Assembly (NCBI GenBank): GCA_022410635.1
Contig: JAJVDF010000028.1
Coordinates: 262,238-326,237, forward strand
Origin: Tretioscincus oriximinensis
Lineage: Eukaryota; Chordata; Lepidosauria; Squamata; Gymnophthalmidae
Direction: 5' to 3'
DNA: 64,000 nucleotides
Part shown: in pieces, positions 46,533-58,715 of the stretch
Layout: every line of letters starts with the position of its first letter
Numbering within the stretch: the stretch's first letter is position 1
Notes under the pieces: model-generated
What the model saw: the letters and a program-made list of their open reading frames with translations, nothing else
The model's database searches: none
Told to the model about the DNA's origin: nothing
Program-made: the position numbers and the translations under genes

Positions 46533-46707
46533 CAGGTGTATTTTGCCCATGGGCTGTAATTTACTTAGTTGTTTACTTTATTTAGTTATTTATTTTACTC
46601 GCCCTCTTCCCTCAGCTACTTGGGCTTTTATAATAATAAAAGCAATGAAAAATACTAACATTTTCTTACTACTACCGGTAGCTTTATTTTATCTAAATGC
46701 AGTCCTG
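46533..46707 (+). mobile_element. Small hAT-like element, shorter sibling of 51804
   Basis: CATGGGCTGTAATTTACTTA, then TTTATTTAGTTATTTATTTT and TACTACCGGTAGCTTTATTT and CTAAATGCAGTCCTG, match 51833-51984 in order. The left end is worn to CAGGTGTATTTTGCC, and no target duplication is visible. Confidence 0.6.
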
Positions 46708-47269
46708 TGTGAGTATGGAAATCACATGACCATTAGAAGTTCCCTCACAGTCTACCCAAAGGGCTAGAGACACAACATTTGCCACTGGNTTGATTTCAGA
46801 AATCATTAGACAGATTGTATGTGATCCATTAATCTCTTTTCCTTTTACAAGGAACTTCTAAGGCACTGATTCTATTTTATAGAATCCCATTGGTAGGGAG
46901 ACACAACTAATTTTCATTAGGAGGCTCATGACTTCCATAGCAAATGAGAAATTCGGTCAGGCTCACACAGTTTCAGAGGTTGCTAAGGGATAGGGGAGAA
47001 GAATAGACAAAAGCACACAGCAGCAGGAACCTGAATGGGCATAAATGTGGTAAGAATCAATATTGTGAACCTAAAATGTGTGTGACTTCCACCTGTACTT
47101 CTGATCCATGATAGCAATTCCAGTTATATTTCAGGTTTATGGGACAGCATTCTAGCCATAGCAGAAAACTGTGTGAGAAAACTTTCTCAACAAGGATTGA
47201 TGCAATTAATTGAAATGTGCAAATTAGCACTTTTAAATAAGGGATAAAACATTGAAATTAGGTGAGTGA
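46708..47269. other. Unannotated sequence
   Basis: Contains the single N at 46789. No feature was recognised. Confidence 0.45.
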
Positions 47270-48198
47270 GCATCAAAGTGGCAAATGCACTTCAATTTAA
47301 GTAAGTGCAAAGTCATGCACATTGGGACAAAGAACCCCAACTACTCCTGCCAACTGATGGGAACCAAGCTTTCTGTGACCGAGTAAGAAAAGGATCTTGG
47401 GGTGTTGGTGAACAATTCAATGAAGATGTCAACCCAGTGTGCAGCAGCAGCAAAAAAAAGCAAATTCCATGTTGGGGATAATCTGGAAAGGAATCGAAAA
47501 CAAGTCAGCAAACGTTGTTTTGCCTCTTTATAAATCTGTGGTAAGGCCACATTTGGAATGCTGGGTTCAATTCTAGTCACCACATCTCAAGAGGGATATT
47601 ATGGAACTAGAAAAGGTGCAGAAAAGGGCAACAAGAATGATCAAGGGTCTGGAGCACCTGCCTTATGAAGTCAGGCTGCAACGTCTGGGCCTCTTCAGCC
47701 TCAAAAGTCAACGTTTGAGAGGTGATCTGATTGAAGTGTACAAAATCATGCATGGGATGGATAGGGTGAATAGAAAAAAATGTTTTCTGTATCACACAGC
47801 ACTAGGACCAGAGGGCACTCCTTAAAACTGATGGGCAGAAAAGTGAGAACAGACAAAGGAAAGTATTTTTTAATGCAGAGGGTCATCGGCCTGTGAAATT
47901 TACTTTCTGAATAAGTGGTGGCAGCTAACAGCTTGGATAGTTTCAAGACAGGACTAGACAGGTTTATGGACACCAAGGGTTTAAATGGGTACTAGGATGG
48001 ATGTCTGGATGCTGCCTCTGAGATGGAGGAAGAGGTAGTGCTCCTGAAATACCATTTGCTGGCAGTTGCATATTTTGCTTTCCTCTGTTCGGACTGCCCA
48101 GGTGCATCTGGTGGGCCTCTGTGTGACACAGAAAGCTGGACTAGGTGGGCTCTGGCCTGAACTGGTATGCCTCTTCTTATGTTCTTATGTTCTTATGG
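47270..48198 (+). mobile_element. CR1 LINE, best preserved C-terminal ORF2 and 3' end
   Basis: In order, the plus strand shows CKVMHIGTKNPNYSCQLMG, then KDLGVLVNNSMKMSTQCAAA, LPLYKSVVRPHLECW and MELEKVQKRATRMIKGLEHL, PYEVRLQRLGLFSLKSQRLR and GDLIEVYKIMHGM, then the WNLLP-like end. This is the last third of a CR1 polymerase. It needs about three frameshift corrections, so it is dead. The 3' untranslated part ends in TCTTCTTATGTTCTTATGTT plus one further unit. It is the longest CR1 here at about 930 bp; a complete element would be several kb. Confidence 0.95.
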
Positions 48199-49640
48199 TA
48201 TAAACAGGACTCTTAATTGCAAGCTTTGAAACTTAAAGAGAAAACCAGAGATGCGGAGGGGTAAACAAAGTAATTTATGGAATGACAAAATGTTATACTG
48301 AGTCCAACTTATAAAGGAAAAAGAGCAGAAAAAATGTTTGTGTTTCAAAAGAATCTAATTTTATGTATATCTTTTTAAAAAACAAAAACAAAAAATATCA
48401 GTAAATAAGTATTTGAAATGCTTGCTGTAAGCAAAATATAATAAAATAAAAATAAAAAATTGGGCCATGATGTGGATTCTGGCCCTTTGAGGGGCAGATT
48501 CAATACATTCAATATTAAATCCTTGCTGAACCAGGTAGTCTGCATCCCCTCCATGGTATTTAGCAAGGTGGAAGCAACATCACTTTCTATCCACCCCAAG
48601 AGATCCTGCATGTTCAGCAATCTACTCACTAAAAAGGTCAGTTGTTGAAGAATTTCCAGCTTGTGTGATCAGCAGCGTGCATTTTGTAAAACCTGAAATA
48701 AAGGCAGTGGAGCCATTCAGCAATGAGAACAAAGCAAATTCATTGGATCGCGGCTTACAGAGAAAGCTTGGGAATTGTAGGAAGATCCACAGAGAATGCT
48801 GGGAATTGTAGTAAGGCAGGTGCAGCAATGTCTTATGGGGCTCGTCTTGTGACGAGATTGCTAGGCAATATGTCGAAACAGTGTGGAAGCTTTAAGGTAG
48901 TAGGATGGAAGCAAACCATGAGATAGGAAAGGGGCAATGGCCCTTCCTCATGGTCTGTGATTATAACAGTCTAGAGAATGCTAAAGGTACAGTAGTTATT
49001 CCAAAGGTTCAGGATTATGCATGTCCTCTCTCCTAGGAATACTATTGTTAACACAACAGGACTTCATAGAGATCCCTCACGAACCAGTATGGATGTTGTC
49101 TATAGTGCTTTTGAGACACTTTTGCTGTATATAAGCCAATCTTAGACTAGACCCAATTTTTTAAAAAAGAGATGAATGTATCTTTTCTAAGCATTGCTGA
49201 CTGATAAGCATACCTCCAACATGTTCTTTTCAGGATGCACAGGGAAATGAAAATTCTTTCAGTCGTGAGAATGCTCTGCAGACAAGTTTCTTTCCTCTAT
49301 ATTTGCAGCTTAGCCACCCGAGTATATTCATAACAACTCATCTTTTATTACTCTCTGCTTGCTTGTAAATGTGCTGTCAACAACGATGAAGACTTGCTTT
49401 CTGTTTTGCATTTCTGACATAGTGATTCATTTCTGCATTAGAAATGGAAAAAATAAGTAGTACTTTATTTTCCAGAGGACACTTATTTCAGTAGGGTGTT
49501 GTGACTGTTGGCTTTCCAGGAAATATACATGAAGGTCTATGATTGCATGTTATTTGAATCATGCCCAATGTGAGATCTGCACAAAAGTGCTTCTTTAGTG
49601 ACCTTGTCCTTGGATAAGCTCCTTTTCATAGTTATTTCAT
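48199..49640. other. Unassigned sequence
   Basis: The 48470-48900 part is less AT-rich and contains GGGAATTGTAG twice, a phrase of hAT-type elements (compare 39086), but its ends are not definable. The rest is featureless. Confidence 0.35.
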
Positions 49641-49742
49641 GTTACTCTTCCCTACTCTAAGATGTGGCTGTTTTTTTTTATCCTGAATTTTAATTTTATT
49701 GTAACCACTCTGAGACCTTCAGGTATAGGGCGGTATAAAAAT
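49641..49742 (+). mobile_element. L2-like LINE 3' terminus
   Basis: TTGTAACCACTCTGAGACCT, then TCAGGTATAGGGCGGTATAA is the typical L2-like end, as at 54115-54155. It leads directly into a microsatellite. Confidence 0.75.
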
Positions 49743-49808
49743 GTTATTGTTATTGTTATTGTTATCGTCGTTATCGTTATCGTTATCGTTATTATTATTG
49801 TTATTATC

Positions 49809-49849
<41 letters not shown>
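49743..49849 (+). repeat. Compound TTATTG / TTATCG / TTA microsatellite
   Basis: 107 bp made of GTTATT units, then GTTATC units, then a pure (TTA)n. It grew from the L2 tail. Point changes (C for T) were copied into neighbouring units, a sign of slippage after mutation. Frames across it give long isoleucine/valine tracts which are not proteins. Confidence 0.95.
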
Positions 49850-49850
<1 letters not shown>

Positions 49851-50299
49851 ACAAAATGTACAAAATCTGGTAGGATCAAGGCAACTGCTGACAGCCCTTT
49901 AAGAAGCAAACTACAAGTTTAGTGCTTTTCTGAAAGTGGTGCAATGAATTCATATGTTATCTCTCCTGACTGCACAAACATCACATCTGGGGAATTTTCA
50001 TTTACCCGCTACAATAATTCCAGCTTGGACAGTATAATTGAACACACAGAAAATGACCTAATTCTGGGGTCATTTCCTATCTATGATTACACAGGGCTAA
50101 AGCAGCTGAATAGCACAAGCAGTGGCAGCAGCATATGAGTTTACTATAAAGATAGATTATTAAACTTCCTCTTTCTTTTCAGAACTCTGCTGAATGCTTT
50201 TTGTGGGATGAGTGCTCGATGAAGTGAGAGTCAATGTGAACCCTGCATTTTTCCCCTGCTTATCCATTATGTGTCATGACTATGCAAAGCTTGTACAGT
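49850..50299. other. Unannotated sequence
   Basis: A 64-codon plus frame (49944-50138) has no recognisable domain. Confidence 0.4.
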
Positions 50300-50560
50300 A
50301 TATATATTTGCCTTTCTATACCACCCTTTGGCCAAAGGACTCAGATATGTTAACAATAAAAAGTCAACATATTAAAACCAAGTTAACATATTAAAACAAC
50401 AGTATCTGAGGGAGAGATGGGAGAGCAGATTTTTCCAGCCAAAGGCAAAGTTTAAAGGTGTGTTTTTATGCGTTTCCTGAATGCATACAAAGATGGTGAT
50501 TGACACAACTCAATTACATTGGGATGATTGGTGCACCTCAATCATCATGACAAATACTCA
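50300..50560 (-). mobile_element. L2-like LINE 3' region
   Basis: TATATATTTGCCTTTCTATA, then CCACCCTTTGGCCAAAGGAC and CAGATATGTTAACAATAAAA and the CCAAAGGCAAAG block, correspond in order to 58230-58400. There is no coding sequence. Confidence 0.55.
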
Positions 50561-51045
50561 TGGTACATTCATGATGCTACAACAGCACTGCGTGAGCACT
50601 ACTCATTTTAACCATACCTAGCCACAAACCTTACCTTGCATTTCAAAATAAATTTTGTAATAAAATTCTATAAGTTTCAGGTTACGGAGGGAACAAACCT
50701 GAAAAACTGAAACACATCAAACTGCTTGTCATCAGGATAGATCAAATAAAACACTATTGCTAATGCATTAGCACTACCAGTACTGTTCTCTAGCACTATA
50801 ACTTTGATCACCATAATCTGTGCATCACTACAATGCCACTATTTCATTGCTGAAGTATATTTTGATGCAAAAAAATTATCTAAAGTGAATTCATCAAAGA
50901 CAACAACAAAAAAGTGAAACTAAATGGGTTGCTTAATATGTATTCCTTTGTAAGGGCTTCACAGTACAGTAGCTTCTGGCTGAACTTATTTCCTCCAGGA
51001 GCTTCCTTGTGCTCTTTTTTCCTAAGTAGACTGAGCCCCCCTCCA
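50561..51045. other. Unannotated sequence
   Basis: No feature was recognised. Confidence 0.4.
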
Positions 51046-51115
51046 GACAAGGGTGGACTAAATGGGCTCTGGTCTGTTTCAGCAGGGCTTCACTTATGTT
51101 CTTATGTTCTTACAA
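51046..51115 (+). mobile_element. CR1 LINE extreme 3' end
   Basis: GGTGGACTAAATGGGCTCTG, then GTCTGTTTCAGCAGGGCTTC and ACTTATGTTCTTATGTTCTT, equal the last 70 bp of CR1. Confidence 0.8.
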
Positions 51116-51803
51116 GAGCACATTACCTTTTTACAGATCTTTAAAGGGCTGGAGTACCTGTAGTGCCATAAATGATTAGGTCCTTCAACAAGGGAAAAAA
51201 TTGAGGCAACAACCTTTGAAATTCCACATCCAGCACCTATAGTTTAGCAACATGGGCTGCATTGGAAGAATCACATGCTTGTGATTCTAGAAAAAGCATG
51301 ATTTGGCGTGTTTTCATTGCAACTGCAAGCATTGTGTTTACAAGCTGAGAAGCTTGTTGCAATCTCAAGACAATTTCACACTTACTTGTCCAGAATGGCT
51401 TCAAGGACCATTCCAAGCCAGTCATTAAATCCATTTTCATGCTGGGTGCTCACAGTCCATTTTCTGGTCCATTCCATGTCTGTTTGCATCCAAATTTGAA
51501 TGCTCACCCCCTTCTCACTATGTCTGAGCAAAATGATGTTGTACCCAATACACAAAGATAGGACAGGTCTTGAAGTTTGAACCTTTCTGCTTTGAAGATC
51601 CCAGGCTTAAAGGCTCCTTACCTCAGAACATCAAAAGTGATACACACACCATTTCTGAGCAATCCCTGCTGCCCATGAGATATTTTCAGACCAGCAGGCA
51701 TGGAGGGAGATGTAGATTATGTTTTCCTGTGATCTGCATGGAATGTTCCACTCTTGGATATGCAGCTGTTAATTCTGGCCTTTGGCTGAAAAACAGCTTC
51801 CTG
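51116..51803. other. Unannotated sequence
   Basis: No gene or repeat was recognised. The 147-codon frame at 51570-52013 runs through the hAT-like element and is a chance frame. Confidence 0.4.
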
Positions 51804-51984
51804 CCAGGGCCGGATTTAGGCTGTAGTTTGCTCATGGGCTGTAATTTACTTACTTATACACTTATTTCCCCCGTTAAATTTCTTTACTTTATTTATTTAT
51901 TTTACTACCGCTTTTCCCTCGGATTCTTATATTACTTTCTTTTTAGTACTACCAGTATTTATATTTTGCCTAAATACAGCCCTG
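51804..51984 (+). mobile_element. Small hAT-like element (181 bp) with target duplication
   Basis: CCAGGGCCGGATTTAGGCTG at the left and GCCTAAATACAGCCCTG at the right are inverted repeats of about 16 bp with few mismatches. The flanks GCTTCCTG and GCTCCCTC agree at 6 of 8 bases, as expected for a decayed hAT target duplication. The AT-rich core matches 46533-46707. The ends match the larger element at 17854. Confidence 0.75.
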
Positions 51985-53899
51985 GCTCCCTCTTGCCTAC
52001 TTTCAGACACTGATGTTTTAATGTATTGATTCTGAGAACATTGGCTATAGGGCTGCATAGAAATACAAATGAATAAAAATTAAATAAATAAAAGGCCCTA
52101 TTTCTGCAGATATAAATAGGGCAAATGTTTATTTTGCACATTATTTTGCAATTCCTTCAACTGACTTTTAATGGTCCAGAATCCCGGAAGTTTATATGTC
52201 AACCAATAACTTAGATACTTGGGCTGTTTCTGCATGAAGTATTATTACTCACTTTGGGGAACCAGTAGGTTGGATCCAGAACGGGATAGGTGGCTGGCAG
52301 TTTGTGTCAAGGACTATTGTGGCTAGCCCATTTTGTGGATAGCCCACTTTGATTGATCTAATTTTTAATTGCCTTCTTAGTTGCCATTGTTGTACTATAA
52401 TCTGCTCCAGCAGCTCATCCAGTGCAGATGAAGCAGTCTACAGGAGAGGGGTTCCAAGGGTGGTCTCTGGTAAGGCCTGTTGCTACAGAATAGACAGAGC
52501 TCTAATAAAAACACAGTCCTGTCCTGTAAATCTTATTCCATTAAAGAAAAAGAGTGAAATTGTGACTTGGCACTCTCACAGGAATCATTTTCATAATCTA
52601 GGAGTAAGGAAAGAGATTTCCATTTTATTTACTCATATTTATTTATTTTATGTCATTAGAAAAAGTATGCCGGTCAAAGGTTGGAAATTCTATTTATATG
52701 AAGCTGCTTCCAGTTTTGAGAGAGATATGTCTCACCAAACTTAAAATTATAAGCACAGCACAAGTGATATCACTTAAGGTTTGACAGTTTCACTTTTGAA
52801 AGATTTACTAAGATATTCTCTAATTGGAACCTAAAAGCAACTAAAGACTGTTTCTTGTATTGCCAAGTTCAAATAAAGCATCTATCTCAGTTCAACTGTG
52901 GCTGTGGCTTCCTGCAGGAACCTGACAGCAAGCTATTAATGATTGGCCACATATCTGTTCACAGCTATTCCTGCTGCCTATTCACTTATGCTGTCCCTTT
53001 AGACACAGTAGGTACACTCATCCAAGACAAGTTAAAGATGCTGCTCCACTGCCTTATGCTGGTCCCAGTTTGCTTGTACAGAAATACAAAGACAAAAGAT
53101 ATAACTGACAGGCCCAGGAGATGACATGGACTAGGTCTGCTCCCAGTCCCTCACCCCCTGAGATTTGGGGCTCACTAGTTGCCCAACTGTGCTGACACCC
53201 AGACACAAACTCCCCTTAACTTGTCAAAGTGGGCGACAGTCAAATCTCAGCTAGAGTTATGAACTTTATTAGCATAGGATTTTTTTCTGATAACTCGTGA
53301 AATGCTATAGCTAGTTTAGGAACAATTGCCTGAGTATTTTAAATTCAAAAATATTAGAGTAGAGAACTGATAATACTTGGAAATTCCTAAAATTCAGTAA
53401 TGGCTTAGCTTGTGCATGATGGGACAACATAATAAAAACCTCACTTTAATTTTGTCAAATGCACTGACTATTTCTACTGAAATTTACACTTACATAGGAT
53501 GCAAAGTCATTAGCAATCCATTGATTGAGATGGCAGGAACTGTTTAAACGTATCTTCTAGTGGACCTCATCCAGAATACAGAAGCATACATAAAGCATGT
53601 TCCCCAGTATTCAGAACTACGGGAGACCTATTTTGGTGGTATATCAAAGTGTGTAGCATGAATGAGTTCCTCAGTGCTCTGGGTATTAAGCAAAAAGAGT
53701 GTTATTTTTTTCAGGACTGGGTCAGTCTTGGCCTGTGCCACTATGCAGATGTTGCTATTCCAGACTATGCCCTTCCATGGTCCTCCAAATCAAACAGCTT
53801 TGACAGTTCAGATTCAGTAATCACAAGGGGAGATAAATTCCTTAATTTCTAATTAGAAGTTAGAATGCACATCAGAGCAAATCAAAATGCACATCAGTG
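51985..53899. other. Unannotated sequence
   Basis: No gene or repeat family was recognised. Frames of 131 codons (52349) and 89 codons (52855) have no domain and no flanking splice pattern that stands out. Confidence 0.4.
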
Positions 53900-54195
53900 G
53901 CAGTGAAGGTGGGAACCCGGAATAGGGCCTTCTCTGTTGCAGCCCCCAGACTATGGAACAGTCTCCCCCTCGAGGTGCTTCAATCACCATCTCTGTGCAC
54001 TTTCAAAAAACACTTGAAGATGAACCTCTTTGGCCTGGCCTTTGGCTGAGAAAACTACTGTCTCCTCACCATTTTTAGATATGACTGTTTTTAATGTGTT
54101 AATTATGATTCTATTGTTAACTGCCCTGAGACCTTCGGATATAGGGTGGTATAAAAATTTAAATAAATAAATAAATAAATAAGTAAATAAATAAA
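53900..54195 (+). mobile_element. L2-like LINE 3' end with (AAAT)n tail
   Basis: GGGAACCCGGAATAGGGCCT, then TTGCAGCCCCCAGACTATGG, AACAGTCTCCCCCTCGAGG and AACACTTGAAGATGAACCTC code for the last residues of an L2 polymerase (WNSLP-type: LWNSLPLEVL). It continues to CTGCCCTGAGACCTTCGGAT and AGGGTGGTATAAAAATTT with (AAAT)n. It is one of the better L2 copies. Confidence 0.85.
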
Positions 54196-55014
54196 GCTTC
54201 AAAACTGTAGATTTGCCTTTATTCTTATATTACTTATAGATGTACTCTGAATGTCACACTATGTAAGTATGTAGTTGTATGTAAGTAAGTAAGTTGACAT
54301 ATGGCCTGCCATGCTCAGGTCACTCGTGATATAACGGAGCTTTGAATATGTCACTTATGCATGTAGGGCAACCTGGTATATCTTTCAAATGGGATTAATT
54401 ATTTAGTGTTGAGTTTGTTAAAGGTTATTTTTAGGAGCAGGCAGCTAATCAAATGTCTGTGCCCACTGATGAGCATGAATTCAGTAGCAGCACATATTGG
54501 TACTGGCTTTTTGTGGATAAGTGTCAACAATCTTTGACTTTGATGTGGCGACACTTCAAAATATGTCTGTTATTGTCCACTCTACAGACTGGGGAGAAGT
54601 GTGAACTCATTTACTTTTTTGAAGTAAGTCTGTCTGAACTCTCCACTATAACCTCTCTGTCTTGGGTGATCCAGTGTGGCACAGCTCAAAACAAAGGCAA
54701 ATAAAGTTAAAAGTTAAAAATGCACTAAAAACTGAGTGAACCAATTTTAAATTCACTGGTTTAAAATTACCAGTTGAACTGAATTAGCCATAGTTAGCAC
54801 TGGAAAATTGGGAAGTCAAAGTGGGAACAGGGTGCTTGGACAATATTTACACCATGAGTATGTTCATTATGATTTAAAGTTCAGTCAATGTCTATTAGTA
54901 ATAGAGATAGCACCTCAAGATAGGATGTATTTTTTGTGGTTTGAAACTGTTACTTCTATATTCTCTTATCAAATTTTATGCAAACATTGGCATTAATAGC
55001 ATCTTTCACATTTA
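54196..55014. other. Unannotated sequence
   Basis: A short AAGT run lies at 54276-54293. No other feature was recognised. Confidence 0.45.
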
Positions 55015-55252
55015 CGTGGGGAGGAGTGAGCACCTTCCACTAGCCTGTAGCTCTAGCCAACCCAGCTATTTGAAAGCATGAATTGCAAGAAATTGCAACT
55101 GACTGCAAGTAGATACATGGGAATCACCACAGCCTGGTGGGGAAGATAGAATGGAAGCCTTCGGGCAAAATATATCCTTGTAAGCCGCTTTGAGTCCCTT
55201 TGAAAGGTGAGAAAAGCGGGGTATAAGAACCAAGTTCTTCTTCTTCTTCATT
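55015..55252 (+). mobile_element. SINE with L2-like tail and (CTT)n
   Basis: GGGGAGGAGTGAGCACCTTC, then CTAGCCTGTAGCTCTAGCCA and ACCCAGCTATTTGAAAGCAT, the GCCTGGTGGGGAAGATAGAA block, and CTTGTAAGCCGCTTTGAGTC with AAAAGCGGGGTATAAGAACC, end in (TTC)n. Colinear with 6401-6624 (reverse) and 60201-60454. The tRNA-like head seen at 60201 is lacking here. Confidence 0.85.
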
Positions 55253-56161
55253 TTCCTGTTGACTCACCTGTTTGCAGCAGTAATGCAAGGTAGCAACCCA
55301 GTTTCCAGCCTTTAATAGCATCACTAAATGATAAAGTGACAAAATAATCTATTTTGGGAACGGCCTGTAGTTTAATTTGGCCTTTTATGCTCTTGCTAAT
55401 AGTTATTGCTTAGTTGCTCCATGCAAAATTGTAGAATTCCCTTTTAATTATTACATAAGGTTCTTTTAGTGGATGATACACACAATTAATCTAACCACAT
55501 TTAAATGCATTTTCCATTACAAATAATTAAGATACCCAAACTGCATTAATACAGATAAGTATGCAAACATTTGGTCATTTCTCAAATAATAGTGTAGGGA
55601 TTTTTCATTGAACTCCAGGAATCTTGACTATAATTCCATTGGCTCTCATGGGACAATTTTATTTTAGATGTTTAAAATGCTATATATTTAGCAAATGGAG
55701 AAAAAGAAATTGCATTTTAATGAAAGCAATACTCTCAGAATTTTGAGAAAGAGAAATCAATGCAATTTGTTATATTTCCTACCATACATTTAATTTTAAC
55801 ACTTCTTTTAAATTCATCCTTTACCTCTACCTAATTATAGATTTTAGAGCTCAGTTTTGAAAAATAAAACATAAGGATAGGAAAGGGTTGTTAATTATTT
55901 AGGGTAGCTACTTTTAATTAACTGTACAAACAAACATACTCACAAAAACATATCTTAACTATAGGAGTAGTAATAAGTTTACAGTTTCTTTGTTGTTAAT
56001 TTAACTGTTCAATAACAATTATTGAACAATATAGTTTGGCAGTACTGAACAATTTGAAAAAATAATTTGAAGAGCAGTATTTTTGATTTTGTTAATTTAA
56101 TGAATCACATGTTGATTCACCTTTCAGTTTGCTACATATAACGTGGCATTTGTTCCCTAAC
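55253..56161. other. Unannotated AT-rich sequence
   Basis: No repeat or gene was recognised. A 9-bp palindrome (GTTCAATAA...TTATTGAAC) lies at 56007-56027. Confidence 0.45.
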
Positions 56162-56270
56162 ATCTAAAGAAGTAGATTTGACTACAGAAGCTCATGCTAC
56201 CAACCTTTTGCTTGTTAGTTTCTAAAGTACTATGAGTGTTAGACTTTTTGGAAAAAAACTAACATGGCTA
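56162..56270 (+). repeat. Unclassified interspersed repeat A
   Basis: ATCTAAAGAAGTAGATTTGA, then CTACAGAAGCTCATGCTACC and TTGTTAGTTTCTAAAGTACT, with CTAACATGGCTAT at the end. Matches 13958-14035 and, in reverse, 14440-14535. Confidence 0.5.
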
Positions 56271-56659
56271 TTTTTTTTTAAAATCTATGGTTATTAGAAT
56301 ATGCTTGAATTTGTTTTTTAAAAATGATGCATATAATGAAGCCCATCATAAATTTCACTGGAAAAAGTAACCGACCACCTTCCTAGCTTCTGCTCTGAGG
56401 GCTAAATGTCTTGGATGCTCTTAAAGGCAGTATTCATATGATGGCTTCATGGTGAAAAGGTAGGATATCACAGAATGAAAGCTGCATAAAATATCTATTA
56501 ATTTTATCAACAACAGCCTTTTCTAGTAGTACCCCTGCTGTATCCCTACAATTACATGAAACAAATCTTCTATAAGTACATTCTTATAGCATGAAAAACC
56601 TGTATGTGGATGCTGCCTCACTCTTTACAGAAAGCAATAGTATGAAATGCTTTACCTTT

Positions 56660-56830
56660 ATTGATTTTATTTATTTATTTGAAATGATTTATATCCTGCC
56701 CTTCACCAATGGTCCCAGGGCAGGTAACAAAAGAACAAGGAAAACAACAGAAGATAACACATTCATAAAAAATTTAAACAGATCCATACCCTCCCTCCCT
56801 CCCTGCAGCCCACCCACCCTCCATGATATT
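56660..56830 (-). mobile_element. L2-like LINE 3' tail region
   Basis: ATTTATTTATTTGAAATGAT, then TTATATCCTGCCCTTCACCA and GGGCAGGTAACAAAAG, resemble the minus-strand L2-like tail at 58220. A CCCT run (56791-56804) sits inside. Confidence 0.5.
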
Positions 56831-58219
56831 GAACAGTTGGGGGAAAGAAATAAGCTTGTAGTTAAAGAATTGTTGCATTATTAAACGATAAAAAATTCAC
56901 TGAAGATTAAAAGTGTATCTGGATGTTGTATTGTTTATTACAGACAATATTTTGTTTGGCTACATCGTGTGCCAACCAATTCTTTGAATCCTGTTACAAT
57001 GCCATGCCTTCATTGCATGTGATCAATTTGGTTATTTTGAACTAGATTATTTTGGTTATTTTGAACTGTCTTGGATGACTTGTAGCTGTTTCATTAGTGT
57101 TGATTTTCAAAATTATTTTTAAAGAGGGGTTGGGTGACATTTTTAACTGTCTTGATTTACTTTGAGATAGAGATGAAAGCAGATGGGCAAAGACCAGCTT
57201 GTTGCAAGCTCTTGGTACTTCTTATTCATTTATGATGTATCCGTTACTCAAAAGACCTTGTCATTTTCCACCAAAGAACAGACACAGAGATACTAGTTTG
57301 GACGCTGAATCATTTCCTGCAGAATTCTAAACACAGCCATCTGTGTGTGCAGCTGAAGGTTAGCTGGATTTAGACTTGCTGCTGTAGGTGTTTCAGAAAC
57401 TTCCTGAGCCTGGATGTCATGGTTTCAGGGACTCTCCCCTCCCCCTTCTGTTCTTTATTTAGTTGAGTTTATCTGGACCGGAAAGCACACAAAGATCTTA
57501 GCAAAACAGACCAACTGTTAATGACAGATAAAGAGGTGAAAGGAAAGTCCATGTGGGAGTTACCTAGAGATTCCCTTACTCAAACTTCTTTGTGCTCCAA
57601 GTACCAAGGGATTGCAGAACCTAAAGTAGAAATATTCCCAGGTGGGAAATTATGAGAAATTATTTCTACATCATGGTATAAAACATCGTCATACGTAAAG
57701 AAACATATTTACTTTGCATATTTACTCAAGCTAGGCAGCTGCACGCTATTATTCTGACCACACTGAAAAAAATGAATAAATGAAGATCTCTGAAAAACTC
57801 ATTTCTATGCTCTTTTTTCTGATAGTAAACAAAAAGAGAATGATAAACTTTTCCTTTCTGCAGGAAGAAATTATTTAATCATATTCATTTCATTGTCCAC
57901 AGAGTATACTTCAAATTAATAGAAGTACAGGATGTAAAAGGACATATCCCTTTTTTCCAAAACAAACCTGGTTATAGTTAAAGATTTTATTCCCAATTGC
58001 TAATTTAGCATAGATTCTCATTGTTAACTGTCTTTCTGCATCTCTGTTATTTTAATAGTCCAGTGAATTTTGAATATTAATATTTTTCTATGATTGGTTT
58101 TTTGTTTTTTGAAAATATGAACAAAAAGAAAGGCATGTTGAATGTGCCATAACTGTTTTATTTTTTCTCCTGGGCCTTAATAGTGGAGGAATTGGCATGT
58201 GACCTTATTGCAAATTGGT
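56831..58219. other. Unannotated AT-rich sequence
   Basis: TTGGTTATTTTGAAC occurs twice in near tandem at 57028-57069. Nothing else was recognised. Confidence 0.45.
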
Positions 58220-58715
58220 TCATTTATTTACTTATTTATTTACATTTATATTCTCCCCAATACCCAAACATCGCAGAGCAGATCACAATAAAAAAATGAT
58301 AAAAACAGATTAAAATAGAGCAATATAAAAATACAACAATGCCTTCAAGCAAAAGGCGAAGTTGATCAGCTGTGTCTTCACCAGGTGCCTGAATATATAC
58401 AGTGCAGGTGTCTGGCACACATCGTTGCGGAAGAGAATTCCATAATTTGGGGGGATCACAGAGAAGGCTCTCCCACATGCACACACCTCCTTGAATGGTG
58501 AAGGAGGTGGGACTGTCAGGAGAGCCTTATCAGAAGATCTTAGTGTGTGGACAGTTATGTATGGGAGCAGGTGTTCCTTCAAATATTTAGGTCCCAAGCT
58601 GTTAAGGGCCTTGTAAGTCAATATTAGTACCTTGAATTTGGCTCGATAGTGAATAGGCATCTAGTGCAGTTCTTTCAGGACCAATGTAAGGTGTGTCCGG
58701 CAAGCTTGTTAGCCC
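58220..58715 (-). pseudogene. L2-like LINE, 3' part
   Basis: The left end has ATTTATTTACTTATTTATTT (tail), then sequence rich in AATAAAA. Then come CTGTGTCTTCACCAGGTGCC, GAATTCCATAATTTGGGGGG and GAAGGCTCTCCCACATGC, GGCCTTGTAAGTCAATATTA and ACCTTGAATTTGGCTCGATA. In translation the minus strand gives LTYKALNSLGPKYLKEHLLP in one open frame of 116 codons, a stretch found near the C-terminus of L2-type polymerases, followed by an RAFSVIPPNYGILFRND-like WN-LP region in a shifted frame. Dead copy. Confidence 0.65.

Noticed and set aside
48375..48900. Minus frame MSRLLNMQDLLGWIESDVAS and neighbouring GGGAATTGTAG phrases as a DNA transposon
   Set aside because: No definable inverted ends, and similarity to 38860-39110 is limited to short phrases. 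Left as unassigned.
49652..49922. Isoleucine/valine-rich frames on both strands
   Set aside because: Simple translation of the TTATTG/TTA microsatellite; not membrane proteins.
55540..56040. CRISPR-like or other regular repeat arrays
   Set aside because: No evenly spaced direct repeats were seen here or anywhere in the window beyond microsatellites and the two minisatellites.
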